Assembly: GCA_040357565.1 (NCBI GenBank)
Contig: JBDODJ010000005.1
Length of the DNA stretch: 64,000 nt
Source of the DNA: Cercozoa sp. M6MM
Taxonomy: Eukaryota > Endomyxa: Ascetosporea
Reading direction: 5' to 3' (one strand)
This document shows positions 1 through 13,130 of the stretch, in pieces (positions within the stretch are counted from its first letter, which is position 1; each line of letters begins with the position of its first letter). The notes under the pieces were generated by a model. That model did not search any database. It had not been told where the DNA came from and saw nothing but the letters and a program-made list of their open reading frames with translations. The position numbers and the translations under genes were made by a program.

Positions 1-42
<42 letters not shown>

Positions 43-90
43 ACACAAACACAGACACACACACAGACACACACACACATTTCACTGACA
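1..90. repeat. (AC)n microsatellite in a BCS1 intron
   Basis: An almost pure AC tract with a few interruptions begins the window. It lies downstream of the last visible exon of the leftward BCS1 gene. It is therefore most likely intronic and reads as (GT)n in the gene's sense strand. Confidence 0.9.
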
Positions 91-127
91 GCATACACTG
101 CCCAAACCCAAATACTACAAGCAGTAC

Positions 128-1294
128 CTGCGACATCGAGTGAGCCAGCAAGTCGTCAGTGAGTCCGTGTGCGCCCAAGTTGAGCATGCAGATATCGTAG
201 CCGATCGCACCGGCCAGTGCCATGATGAAACTGCTCTTGCCGCAGCCAGGCGGTCCGTGCAGCAAGTAGCCTCGACGGTACGGAATACCGCGCGAGTAGT
301 ACCACTCACTCGACTCCAAAAAGTCGCGCACGTCACCAACCACGTCTATGTATCGCGCAGCATAGGTACAATGCAATGAACACAAAGCAAGAATGGTGTA
401 CTCTCGCTGATGCCGTCATCAAGCACAACACTGCTCAAGGGTTTCGCATGTCGCGGCGGACCGAATTTGCGCCAGCCTTCGACACCGTAGTTCACGAACA
501 ACTGGAGGTAAATACAAAGGACATTTATTCACACGACACAGCTTGACAGCAAGTCTACCTGAGTCTTGCCCTCGGCTCGTTCAAGGGCGGCATAGTGCGC
601 CTCCAGCAGCAGCTCTCGCACAAAGGACTTGTCGCGACCAAGAGTCGTGACTCGCACCGTTTCGAATGGCTTGCCGCTTTGTACGTTCACTGAACTCTCT
701 TGCCTTTGACGCTCCACAAAGACCCACCTGCCTGTTGTTCAACAACACCGCATCTAGAAGTGTTGTATTGTAGTCTTGTATTGTAGTATGGTATTGCATT
801 GGTCAAACACAAAAGGCTACAGCATACCTTTGTAGCGGAAGAAATGACGACCAGGCGCAGGCTCGAAGTCGAACTTGGTGGCCGTGCGACCGTTTGCCGA
901 TGTTTCCTACACAAAGTGAGATTCTTGCTGTGCATGTATGCCTAACTGGACAGAAAGGTCGTACCACACGCGATCGCAGCGTCATGTGAAGCGACTGTCG
1001 CTCGGCGAAGCGATTGACGTGAGTCAAAATGTCGTTGTACGCCACATCGGCAGACGTGACCTCCAGTGTCGTCAGCCAGCGACGCTTCAGGTACTGCACA
1101 CCGAGCTGAGAGCCACGTCGCGCCAGTGTCAAAGCACCGGCCACAAGGGTCAGACCGAAACCCGCGCCAAAGTACGGGTTCTCACTCAGCCCGAACGGCA
1201 ACGACACATTGCCCGGCAATGCCCCGGCGCCACTCGAGCCCCCTACACCTGGTATGCCGTTCATACCGAGCCTACTCATCAAAGCCAGTTGCAT
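128..1294 (-). CDS. BCS1: BCS1-like mitochondrial AAA chaperone, partial
   Basis: BCS1 is an inner-membrane AAA ATPase of mitochondria that moves the folded Rieske Fe-S protein across the membrane during complex III assembly. The first exon (803-1294) starts at a Met and encodes the BCS1 N-terminal region: a short hydrophobic segment ([16 protein letters not shown]) followed by [16 protein letters not shown] and LEVTSAD. Later exons give [36 protein letters not shown], and an AAA core beginning [19 protein letters not shown], which contains Walker A (GPPGCGKS), followed by [12 protein letters not shown]. These are hallmark BCS1 blocks in the right order. The gene runs off the left edge before Walker B. 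At least four introns separate the exons. The N-terminal exon is read from sequence, but the exact exon 1-2 junction is approximate. Confidence 0.93.
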
Positions 1295-1662
1295 CCAAAA
1301 TCCCGATCGGTAGATAATAGAACAATACTATGCGCACGCAAACAATCAAAGACACGAAAGGCACCCTACGTGAAAGAGCACGGCAAAGCGCAGGGCAGTG
1401 CGAGCTCGCAATGTGCCCACCGTTTGGAATCAAGAATGAAGCACTGAGCCGAAAAAGTATCTGACTAACGCTCCACCCTGCGCCTTAGACGCTGCATCTG
1501 GACTCCGTGATTTGATTTATCCTGCACGCTAGGGTGTAGAAGGGCCTGATCGTCGGTTCCTCGCCCTTTGAAATCAGTTTCAGGTTTTGGAGCGTGCACC
1601 GTGGGCGCTACGGCTCTCCGGCCTGCTCGAGCGTGCCTGCAGTTGTGTTTGCTGCATGAGAA
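1295..1662. promoter_or_regulatory. Intergenic region between BCS1 and the Sec7 gene
   Basis: This 368-bp stretch separates two divergent genes, so it probably holds both promoters. I see no clear TATA box, repeat or additional ORF. Confidence 0.4.
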
Positions 1663-4600
1663 ATGCCAAAAAACATGCCTGTGCGCCCCGATGTGCATCT
1701 CGAGTTAAAAGAAGGTGTGTCGGAAGAGGCAATTCCACGTTCGGTCGAGATCGAGGTATTTAACTTGTCTTCTTTGCTTGCACTCCTGATCCCTTGTGTT
1801 GCTTTGCAGGACCTTTCATCCGCTTCTCAAGAGCTGCACTGGAACACGGTATGTGAGGTGTTCGGCGATACGTCGGACCTCGAGCACGACGAGATGCCTG
1901 CCTCTGCTACTTCCAAGGTGCACATTCTGATGTTTTGTTTGTACAGTTTGTTTGACTATTTTTGTCGCAGACACCAAGACAGTCACATGATGAAGGCGTG
2001 GAACTGTCGATCTCAGTGTCGCACACGGTGGCTCGGTCACGCAGCGGCAATGCCGTTCCGTTGGCGGTGCTGGCGGCACAGAAGCAGCCGCGGAGACCGC
2101 AAGCCGCCGCCGCTCTGAGCACGCACGACAGCAGCGCGCTGCTGGCCGGTGTGCGCTCGCTGCAGTCGCTCAAGGAACTCGCCGACCACGCGCAGCTGCA
2201 GCGCACGGCGGCGCAGGCGCAGGCCGTGTTTGGCGCCGAGCTGCCCAAGGAGATGCTGCGCCAGCCGAGTGTCTGCAGCAACGTGGCGCCCATCGTTGAT
2301 GTCGGACTCATCGACGTCGGCGCCGGCGATCGTGTGCCTGCTGGGTGGGAACTCGTGCGTGCACACACCGAGAGTGCCGCTGACCAGAAGAAACGCGTCA
2401 GCGGCAAAGGCGACGACAGCGAGCCCGTGTCGCGCACCCACACAGCTTTTCGAGGTAGGCTTCCTTTCGCCTTTTGCAAGGTGTTCTCTACCCTGTATAT
2501 GTCCCTGTGTAGGTGCGGGTTCACGCTATGCGATCGTGGTGAGACGGCGCAGTGACAGCAGCGACGAGGACGAGCCTGTCGTGGTGGACGTGCAGCTGCG
2601 TCTGTGTGACTCGGCACTGGAGGCCTTCCGACAGGTGCAGGAACAGAACGAGCAGGTGCAAGCGCAACTGCGCTCGGCCAAGGAGCGGCACTCCAAGCGA
2701 ATCGAAATGCTGCCGCCAGCACTCGACCCTGGCAGTCTTCGCGAACGCAACGCTGTTCCGATCGGGTACCGTGCCATTCGGACTACGGTGAATAATGCCG
2801 CACTCCGTCGACTGGACTCGAATGGATTTCCTCCTGTCACTTTGGTACCTCTTACTTGTTGTACCCTGCCCTACCCTACACCCTGCCCTCCCTTACCCTA
2901 CACTACCCTACCCTACCCTACTTTACTCCACCCTACCCTACTTTACTTCACCCTACCCTACCATACCTTCCCTACTTTACTCCACCCTACCCTCCCCCAC
3001 CTACTCGACCCTACCTTCCTGACCAGTGCTTTCGACGTGCGCCGCTGCATGCAACAGCACACGGTGGTATCACGCACCTCTGCCTGATGCGCATGGGCGA
3101 CAAGGACAAGCAGCGGCACAGGGCGCCGAAAGGTTTCGTGCCTCTGCGCGAGGCGTGGCAGTCGCCGATCGCAGTGTCGTCGTCAGCGGCACTCGGCACG
3201 GGCTGTGTCACAGGCGACCTCAACCTCGACGATGCCGCTCGATGCAAGGGCGGCCGTGTGCTCCTTGCCGTGGCGACGGACCTGTCACCAACAGTGACCT
3301 CGCTGGAGGCAGCAGCCTGTGCCGACACGCTGGACGGCGAGAGTGCCATGGGTGCCGCCTTGGCGCCTGCCCTGGTGGCACTGCACCTGCGCGAGCGCCG
3401 ACTGGCCGAGAAGGCGCTCAAGATGCTGCAGCGCGTGCTGCTCAACGGCGGCGGCTCCTCGGACTCGACACTCGCACAGCGCACGCGACGCCACCTAACA
3501 CGACGCGACGCCTCGCTCGTCCTGACGACTCTGTGCGACTCGATTCCGCTGTATTCGGGTGCGTTTCTCCTTCTTCCCTGTATTTGACCATACGCACCTG
3601 ACCCTTTGTGTTGCACAGGCTCACATCCGCTCGGACGAAAGACGCAGCAGGTGGTACTCGACACCCTGGCCGACTTTGTCTCGGTGCTGCTGAACGATCG
3701 ACTGCTGACCCTGAGCGAGCTGTCACTGGCGCTGATCGAGCACGTCCGCGCGGAGGCGCATGCACACCGCATCCACTTTCTGCGGCGACTGGCTTCATCG
3801 CTGTTCCGCGCGTACCGCAAGCGCGAGCCGCTGTTCGACCTGAAGAGTGCGCGCGCTGACCTGACGCCGGCCGACGAACGCGAGCTGAGCGAACGCGACG
3901 CGCACATGCGGCGCAAGAGTCGCCGACTCGTCGAGCAGGTGTCGCGCCTGCAGAGCAGTGTGTTCGCGCCGTGTGATGAGCTCGGTAACTCTCCCTTTGC
4001 ATCGACCCTGTATTCCTTACTTTGCCCTACCGTTTCCCTACCTTTTATCTACCGTTTTAACCTACCCCTTACTCCCTACTCGCCTTGCCCTGCAGGTGTG
4101 TGGCGCCAAGCAGCCGAGGAGTTGACCAGGACACTGTTCCCGGAGGACTTTCTGCTGCAGTGTATTTGTTTGTTGATGCTGTTCTCGTCCAATGTCGTGG
4201 CGTTTGGCCGGTACTGCACCCTGGACTACTTTGTGTGTGTCTGTGTCTGTGTCTGTGTCTGTGTCTTGTGTCTGTGTCTGTGTCTGTGTCTGTCTGTGTG
4301 AGTTGCTCTCGTTGACCCTGTGACTGAACCTTTGTATCTCTGTGCGCAGAGGTTCGCTGGACGTGGCGATGCGAATCGCCGACACGTGCGACGCGAGGAA
4401 CCTCTTGGACAACGACGATGACCAAGAGGAGAACCCAGAGGACGAAGAAAACGAGGAAGACGAAAGTGGTGCGTGCACTGTGGTGCCCTTCTCGGTGCAG
4501 GGTCGCCCGGACACGACTCGTGTGCACGACCTGTCGGGCGAGGGACTCGAGCTACTAAAGGCCGTGACGCGACTGCACGCCAAGCACCCGAATTATCTGC

Positions 4601-6064
4601 TGCGCGAACGCTATGCCGCCGACTGTGATGACAAGGTACGTCCCTCCCAGTACCTGTTACCCCTCCCTGATGTACTGTTGCCCTACCCCCACAGATGATG
4701 ACACACACGCACCTGTTGCGAGCTACCTTGTTCCCGTTGATGAGCGAGGTGCTGTGCATGCCGACACCGGCGTACTCGCTGCTGAAGGGAGACTTCGAGC
4801 GCGCCGGCTCGATGGTGTGCGTGCTGCTGCACCCGTGGCTGCGTGTGCACTGGCCGCGCGAGACGCGACTGCTGCTGCAGCACGTGCTGCTGCCGCAGAC
4901 GGACTTTCTGGGCGCGCACCTGGAGCAGGTGCTGTGGCTCCGACTGGCCGGTCTGCCCGAGTACGCCGAGCAGGCGCAGTCGCCCGCGGTGGCACAGCAT
5001 CATACGCGCATGCGGCGCCTCGTGTCGTCGCTGCGACTGCTCAATGGCGCCCTCAACGGAGTCGACAGCACCTCGGACAAGAAGCGGCCCGGCAGCGCCG
5101 GTGCGGGCCGCCTGCATGACGTGCAGGGCCGGTCGACGGCACTGCAGGTGTTTTACAACTGCGACGTGCTCCAGCAGGCGCCCGTGGTCGACGCTGCCGT
5201 CAGTGTGATTGGCCAGATTGTCGACGGCTGCACCGGACTGTTGAAGCGACCCGAGTGCGGCGGCGTCTTTGTGCGCGAGCGTGATCGGTACCGTCTCTCC
5301 ACCTGGCACCCCTTGTGTTATACCCCCCCTGAGTACAGACGACTGCGAGCGATCCCGTCGTCGCTGAACGCGGATGGCACGGTGTCGGCCAGCGAGGAGG
5401 CGTCGATGCCGCCCGAGCTGCGCGTGCTGAGCACGGCGCTCGACGTGATCGTGGATTTGCTGGGCACACTGCGTGTGTGGGAAGAGGCCACTCGCATGGC
5501 CGCTGTGGCTACACCTGTAGTGGTGGAGGAGGAGCAGCCGCAGCAGACCGCCGACACGGACAGCAGCAACGCCGGCAGTGAGGCATCCGAACCACATCAA
5601 GACCGAGAGGCACAGGAGGAGAGTGCGACACTGGAGAACTGGCGACGACTGCTCGATGACAGCACACGCAGTGTCGGCCTGCTGAGGGTGCCGCCCTTCC
5701 GCGCGGACTACACCAAGTGGCTACGACGCCTGCAGCTCGAGGGTTTGCTGCCGCGCGTGTCAGCTGAGGACAAGGTGCCTTCCTTCAATATCGCTCACCT
5801 CCCATACCCCTCACCCATGCTCATACTCCTGAGCCCCATGCCCTACCTCCACCCTTACCCCAACAGGAAGAGGTGGCCCGCATGCTTGAGACGGACGACA
5901 TGAACCTCGTGGCACGTGCCACGGCCAAGGACGAGAAAGACCGCGCGCCGCTGCTGCTGCTGCCGGACGCGGTGTGGCACACGCTGCAGCAGCCGCAGGT
6001 GACGCCGTTACTCGACCTGTCCTGTGTGGGCGAACTCTTGGCCGTACTCCCTGCCCTGTTGTTG

Positions 6065-6100
<36 letters not shown>

Positions 6101-6704
6101 CTGCCTGTGTCCCTAACTAACCGGTTAAGTCGGTGCATTGTAGGGATCGAGACCGCCGGGAGAAATTCCGTTCGAGGACGCGTTGCGACACGCGTTTTTC
6201 CGGCGGCGTTTCGCGTTCGATCGGAGTCGCGACTGGCGCATCGATCACGTCATGCGCTTCTTCTTCACCAACGCTGGTGCTTGGGCCTTCTTACTCCCCT
6301 ACCCCCTACCTCCTACCCCCTGTACCTCCCTGCTCCCAGGTTTCCGCATGCCGGGCGAGTCGCAGAAGATCGAGCGCGTGCTGGACGCGTTCAGCGAGGC
6401 GTACTGGCGGCAGCACCGGTCGCTGCCACGAGCGGTGCGTTGCTTCAACAGTCGCACGGCCGTGTATCTGATCGCAAACGCCGTGCTGATGCTGAACACG
6501 TCGCTGAGCAACCCGAACCTGCGCGAGAGGGACCGCATGACACTGCCGCAGTTCGTGCAGGTCTGCGGCTACGTCGATGGCTGTCGTCTGCAGCAGGCAG
6601 ACTTTGTGTCGATCTTTGACGCCATCGCGCGGCGGCCGTTTGAGATCGCCGTCGGTGACAATGACAATAACAACAACAACAACAACGACAACAACATTAC
6701 CGAT

Positions 6705-6744
<40 letters not shown>

Positions 6745-7277
6745 GCAGTGACAACAACGGCAGTGATCAGAGTAGCAGCAACAAGGGCGATGACAGGGAC
6801 AGGATCCACGTGGAACATAGAGACACTGTCGCCGGGGAGAAACGCCTCCGCGCGGATGATGTTCTGCGCATGCGGAATGACCGACCGGCGCTGCATGCTA
6901 CTGTGGTAGCTGGCCTATCTGTTACCTCTGTGCACCTTATCCTCCTTTACCCCTCCCCCCGTTGACCATCACAGGCCAAGCACATCGCGAAACGTCGAAC
7001 ACTCGTGGACACGACGCAGATGAGCGAATCCCTGCGGGTACCTTTTTGCACCCCGCACCCTTTTGCCCCCTTACCCCTTACCCCTTCCCCCTGGACAGGC
7101 CGCATCGAGCGACGACGTCGAGGCGATCGACGACTTTTTCTTGCGAATCGGCCGCGTTACTCGCGCGCACTTTGGTACCAGGGATCAACTGTTAGGACCC
7201 TGACTGACTGATTGTCTGACCCGATTGGTGGGATGGTGTGCCTGTGTGTCTGTGTATGTGTGTGTCTGTGTATGTGT

Positions 7278-7322
<45 letters not shown>

Positions 7323-7452
7323 ATAGTTTTTGGAGACGTCGCGGCTGGAGGCTACTTCGCTGCAGGCACTGCAGTCGGCTGTGCTCTTGAAACACACACA
7401 CGAGGCCCAGGATCTACTCATGAAACTACTGGTACTAACTCTTCTGTCCGTG

Positions 7453-7501
<49 letters not shown>

Positions 7502-7511
7502 NNNNNNNNNN

Positions 7512-7561
<50 letters not shown>

Positions 7562-10221
7562 CGGTGACAGTAGCCACATGTGGCACGACGTGTGTGAGAC
7601 ACTGTCGAGCTCGCAGCAGCGCGACCTGACGTCGCTGCTTTTCGACCGCGTGTGGTACACTACTGCCTGCCTACCTCCCCCCGTGACAGGCGTGTTTGTT
7701 TCTACTACGTACTGACTACTGTTACAGCGAGCGCTGTGTCAAGATTCTCGATGCGCTGGTGCACGTGGCCGACGAAAGATTCGCGCTGCGTTGCATCGGT
7801 GGCTTCCGCGACGCGCTGCTGCTGGCCGTGCGGTAGTTTACTCCTTCCCCCTTGTTACCCCTCCCCCCTGGTGCCCCTGTTACCCTCCCCCCTGTTACCC
7901 CCCCCCCGTTACCCCGCTTTAAATGGCAGACTGAACCGCGTCGATGTGGTGAAAAACGTGGCGGCCATCTTTGCGAAATTCACGTATTTCAAGGTGCGCG
8001 ATCAGTCGGCGTCGCCGCAGTCGATGAGCGGTGCCGCCTCGGCCATCGGCACTCCGCAGAAACCGTCGCTGCGACGCGCCGTGTCGTACAGCTCCGATCT
8101 TATCCCCCACCTTACCCCGCTTGGCCCCCCCCCCGCGTTCTGCAGGCATGACGAGGATGACGACGCGTCGCCTCAGGTGGACAATTCGTGGTTCGAGGTG
8201 CTGATCTCGCTGCCCGACGTGGCCACCCTGCCGGCCCGTGACGGTGCGCATGCTGCACGTGCCACTGAGCGCGTGGCCTCGCAGCTGACCCACAAGGTAG
8301 ACCCCCACACACATACACACACATACATACTACATACATAACATACACACACACCCTCCCCTTTGCATTCTACCTTAACACCCACCCTACCTGTGCAGTT
8401 GGTGGACGAGTTCCACTTGGCACAACTCGACCGCGTGCAGCGACGGTTCGATCGCGGCAAGACCAGGGTGTGTTTGGCTGTGTCTGCGTAGTGTCTGTCC
8501 GCGCGGTTGCTATGACGGTTCGTGTGTGTGTGTGTGGCAGGACATCTCGGTGATGCTGCGCAACGGGCGACGGCCGCTGCTGTACGACGTGCTGCGCAAA
8601 GTGAGTCAGCAGAACGCGGCGCTGCAGCACGTGTACCACGTGTTCCTCTTCTCGGACGCGGTGGTGTACGCCGAGGGCGAGTCGCGCAACGTGCACGAGC
8701 AGGAGCGCCTGCTGGAGATGGAGCAGCGTCTGCGACAGGAGCGTCTGAGTGAGGTGCAGGCACACCAGGGCGCACTGGACTCGAGTCACGGCAGCTCGGC
8801 CGACGCCTCCTTCACGGACGCTTCGACGGTGCCTGTGTCCTACGCCAGCGGCGGCGGCAGCAGTGGCGGTGGCAGCAGCAGCACTACCTTGCCCCTGGTG
8901 GGCGAACTCGGCACAGCTGCCGACGCCGGTGCCGCTGCGGCCGCGCAGATGACGCTCAAGCCGCACCGACTGCTGCACCTCGCGCTGGTCACCTCGGTGG
9001 AACGCATTCGCAACGCGCAGTACGAGCAGCACGGACAGTTCCTGTTCCGCCTCGTGTCCAATCAGCGCACCACCACGGTAGCCACTCTCACTCCTCTACC
9101 TGTGTTGACCTTTACCCCCCCCCCCCCTCCCGGAGTGCAGTTCGTGGCAGCGTCGGAGTCGCAGCGAGCGCGCTGGCTGCGAGCAGTGTCGACGCAACTG
9201 GACCATGTGGCCAAGCAACGACGCCGCCTCATTGCGCACGCGAGACGGCGTGTGCGATACAATGTACGCTGGGTCTATTGTAGTGTAGTGTATACTGAGA
9301 GGGTGTTTAGGCCTCTGCTTGTGTGCATGTGTATATGTGCGTGTGTGTATGTGCGTGTGTTGAACAGAGAGCGCCGGCGTCGTTGCTGGAGCGACTGTTG
9401 AACAGCGCACTGTGGATTGGTCACACCTCGCGCACTGCCGACTCACTCGTCCCCGAGGGGTGGTTGCAGCAGCAACAAGTGGTACCATCTGCTCCTGTTT
9501 TTACAACCTTCCGCGCGGATGTGCGTATACACGTAGTCAAGCGAAAGCACGACTGGTGAGAGTGTTACTCCCAAGGAGGAAAGTGCGTCACGTGGCTTTA
9601 GTTTCTTCCGTCGCAGTCGGGTACCTGTGTTGCCCCTGCCCCTCTACCTGTCCACTCCCTTTGTGTCTTGCGGTTTGCAGGGACGACGCGGCACTATTGT
9701 GAGCACGGCGGCCAGTGTAGACGAAGCTGTGTCCAGTGCCAGTAGTCCGACGCCAACGTCGCCGTCGTCGGTGGACGGATACTGTCTCTCCGAGGGTTGC
9801 TCAGATTTCGCACCTTCCTGCTCTGTATGCCTTGACGTGTGCCCTGTGTGTAGTCATGCTGAGCGAGGCCGGTGTGCCGTCGGACGAGGTGGTGGACGAG
9901 CAGCGCGATGAGCGCTACGACTTCTGGATGGCGGGCCACCACTGTCGTCTGTGCGGCCACCGGCACAACAAGCTGCTGCACCGCGCCAAGCAGTGTCCGT
10001 GGTGCCTGTCCAACTCGGTGTGCAGCAAGTGCTTCAGCGACAAGATGCGTCTGCCCAACGGCAAGCAGCTCAAGGTAGCTAGCCCTTCCGTACCTGCCCC
10101 CCCCCCCCCCGCCCTGCCTCCTGTGACTTTGTTCTGTATGCACTTACAGGTGTGCACGGGCTGCTTTGCCATGCTCAACCGCTCGATCGAACTCGTGGGT
10201 GACACGCCGACACACTTTTGA
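1663..10221 (+). CDS. Large ArfGEF with MABP-like, Sec7, PH and FYVE-like domains
   Basis: This is a predicted guanine-nucleotide exchange factor for Arf GTPases acting on endosomal or Golgi membranes. Exons joined by frame give, in order: two MABP-like repeats (about 2,280-2,560 and 3,030-3,310; blocks such as VDVGLIDVG, VPAGW, YAIVVRR, then GITHLCLMRM and GDLNL); a long helical region with a HUS-box-like YNCDV (about 5,150); a Sec7 domain (about 5,700-6,660) with the catalytic loop FRMPGESQKIERVLDAF, including the glutamate finger, and AVLMLNTSLSNPN; a poly-Asn linker (6,660-6,750); a PH domain (about 8,400-9,220); and a C-terminal FYVE-like finger with four CX2C pairs starting HHCRLCG. It ends at TGA 10,219-10,221. 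I see no internal stop or new start forcing a split, but two adjacent genes cannot be excluded without transcripts. Sec7 and FYVE on one chain is unusual. Confidence 0.8.
2865..3020 (+). repeat. CCCTA/CTTTA pyrimidine-rich intron tract
   Basis: This intron of the Sec7 gene is almost entirely short CCCTAC, CCTTAC and CTTTACTC units before its acceptor. It is not a perfect telomeric (CCCTAA)n array. Related tracts precede many acceptors in the window, always C-rich in the gene's sense strand. Confidence 0.8.
6067..6101. repeat. (AT)n microsatellite in an intron
   Basis: A pure TA dinucleotide run lies inside the Sec7 gene between the exon ending near 6,050 and the exon starting near 6,144. It lies within the intron that splits the Sec7 domain. 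Confidence 0.85.
7285..7558 (+). repeat. (GT)n tracts with a 10-N gap
   Basis: Two consecutive introns of the Sec7 gene contain long GT runs (about 7,285-7,320 and 7,457-7,558). The second is interrupted by ten Ns at 7,502-7,511. A small exon beginning FLETSRLEATSLQ lies between them. The open frames of alternating Val/Cys here are repeat artefacts. Confidence 0.9.
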
Positions 10222-10562
10222 GCCTGTTTTTATTGATCCGTGCCTGTTTATTGATTGAGCCTGGCGTGCGTGGCGTGAGACTTGCCCACTAACTCACTCG
10301 GCGCGACGCGGCATACAACGCTTTTGTTTTGTCAGTGTCTACAGTTCTCCCTGAAAATATCTGTAATACAGCGCATACGCTTATGGAGAAGAAGTTAAAC
10401 TCTTGGCGCACCAAACCGCCACTAAAATCCGTTTTAAAGTGTTCAAGTGTAGTTTGTATGCAATTGCAATTGTTTGATGGAACCAGAGAACTGCGAATCG
10501 ATATCGCGTGCTGGCAGGTTGTGCAAGTGCAGCACAGGCATGCCCAGTGCCGTCTGGCGGAG
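10222..10562. other. Convergent 3' intergenic region
   Basis: This 341-bp stretch lies between the stop codons of the Sec7 gene (+) and transketolase (-), so it should hold both 3' UTRs and polyadenylation signals. I see no gene in it. Confidence 0.5.
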
Positions 10563-11322
10563 TTAGAGCTGCACTGGAAGGACGCCAACCAGCGAGGCGA
10601 CGTCGACGCCGAGGTCGGCGGCGTTGGCCTGCAGCGACGCGAGGAACTCTGTCGATACACATTTACACACATGCATGCTTCACTGATACAGATGCGTTGG
10701 GGCAGCTGCACGTACCATCAGCCTGCTGGGCGATCTGCGTCGGAAGCAGTCCAAAGTGCTCAAACGCCTTCTTGGCCGGGGCCTGCAGCACCAGGAGCGA
10801 GTACACGGGTATTCAGTAAGAGCAAGCGTTGCAAAGCAAGAAAGTACCGACAGGCCAAAAGTCGTCATGCCAATGACCTTATGCGCGTAGCGATCGAGGC
10901 CAAAGACCGAAGAGGCCTCAACGAACACGGTGGGAACACCCAACGGCAGCGTCGAGCGGCGGTAGCTCTTTTCCTGCTGCTCGAACAGCTCGCCGCACGG
11001 CATGGAGACCACGCGCACCTTCTTGTCCGTGACAGCGGCAGCCTCGACAGCGGCCGATACCTCGGAACCTGAGGCAACCAGCACGAGGTCCGGCTTGCCC
11101 TCTGTGTCCTATGTTCATTTATAGGTATACATTCTACCTCCTGTCCACTCTAAAGGGACAAAGAGGACATAGGGGTACCTTGACAACATAGGCACCACGC
11201 TGGGTCTTTTCAATGGAAGAGGCCTCCAGGTGCGGCAGGTTCTGACGCGACAGGCACAGCACTGAGGGACCGTCGCGATGCTCGAGCGCAGCCAGGTAGC
11301 AGCCGCTCGTCTCGTTGCCTAT

Positions 11323-11370
<48 letters not shown>

Positions 11371-11380
11371 NNNNNNNNNN

Positions 11381-11429
<49 letters not shown>

Positions 11430-12948
11430 GTATTACCCAACCACCATATACCTTGCGAACAGTGTTCCCTTACCATCGGCAGGACGCAGGGTCAGCAGGT
11501 TCGGCGTGGCACGGCACAGCGGCAGCACCTCCACCGGCTGGTGCGTCGGACCGTCCTCGCCCAGACCGATCGAGTCGTGCCTGAACCAACCTCCATATTG
11601 GCTGGTTGACACTAAGGTGGATCAAGCAGAAAATACGTCATCACGAAGAGTTGCTGCACGTGCGACAGGGCGGCCAGTCGCACGGCCGGGAAGGCGTACG
11701 TCAGGAAGTTCAGGAAGGTCGCCGTGTACGGCACGAGACCGTAGGAGGCCAGACCGTTGCCTATCTTAATGTGCACATGCAAGGTGCTTCAACCCCCCCC
11801 CAGAGACGTGCAAGTCTACCGATGGCAGCCATGCCGAACTCGCGCACGCCGAAGCGAATGTAGCGGCCCTCGGGAGACTCAGCAGCGAAGTCGTGCGAGC
11901 ACTTGAGCTCGGTCTTGTTGGACGGCTGTGCATGCACAGAGACAGATGGTAAGGTACCTGTCAGGCACAGGTACAGAGAGACAAATTACACTCAGATCGG
12001 CCGAGCCACCGACCAGCTCAGTCACGAGCGGCGCCACAGCGTTCAGCACCTTTGAAAAAAACGGTATGGATGGTAGTACACATACATATACACGAGCGAG
12101 ACTACCTGACCAGACAGAGCACGCGTGGCAGTGGCCTTGTCACCGGCCGAGAACTTCGGCAGCGCCGCTTCGATTTCGTCGAGTGGCGGCAGCTCCTTCT
12201 CGATGAAGATGCGGCGGAACTCGGCGGCTTCCTTACTGCGACACCGGCGGGGGTAAGGTAGGGAGCAAAGAGGGTAAGGTAGGGAGCAAAGATAGACTAC
12301 GGGAACTGCTGCGAGTACTGCTCGAACAGCGCCTGCCACTGCGCGACGTGCTCGGCGTTGCGGAACTGCACTTCCGTGTAGCGCATGCGCACCTCTTCCG
12401 ACACGTGGAACGACTTGCTGGCATCCAGGCCCAGGGCCTCCTGTACACAGGTAACACGGGTTACTCGCTTTGCAGTATTGCAGTATATTATACTACGCAC
12501 AAAGGGGCACCTTGGTGGCAGCCACACCGGCCTCACCAAGCGGCGAGCCGTGTGCCTTGGCAGTGCCTGTGTCATAGTAACACAGGCAAAGAATAAAGTA
12601 GAGTAAGTGGGGGTAGGGAGTGAAGGTTAACAAGGTAGCAGACCAGCCGGCGGCGAAGCGAAGCCGATCGTCGTCTTGAGAGCAATGATCGTCGGCTTGT
12701 CCGTCGACGCGGCCGCCTCGCGGATGGCGGCTTCGATCGCGTCCAAGTCACTGTGCACGACACATATGCACCCTTAACAAGAAACTAAATGGGCGCACAT
12801 GTTGTGGTTAAGGGTACGCATCGCCGCCCTCCACGGTGGCGGTGTGCCAGCCGTAGGCGTCGAAGCGCTGCAACACGTTCTCCGTGAAGGCCAGGTCCGT
12901 CGTGCCGTCTGTCCCCCAAATGTACCAAGCCATGTCGTGCATTTTATG

Positions 12949-12995
<47 letters not shown>

Positions 12996-13095
12996 NNNNN
13001 NNNNNNNNNNNNNNNNNNNNNNNNNNNNNNNNNNNNNNNNNNNNNNNNNNNNNNNNNNNNNNNNNNNNNNNNNNNNNNNNNNNNNNNNNNNNNNN

Positions 13096-13130
<35 letters not shown>

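Noticed and set aside
2865-3020. Possible interstitial telomere repeat (CCCTAC-rich)
   Set aside because: Units are irregular (CCCTAC, CCTTAC, CTTTAC), lie exactly within an intron and recur before many acceptors, so they are pyrimidine tracts rather than telomere remnants.
7457-7558. Long open frames of alternating Cys-Val or Thr-His over GT/AC tracts (also at 11.3, 13.0, 17.8, 30.2, 34.3, 47.0 and 55.1 kb)
   Set aside because: They are the trivial translation of dinucleotide repeats and N gaps inside introns or intergenic DNA.
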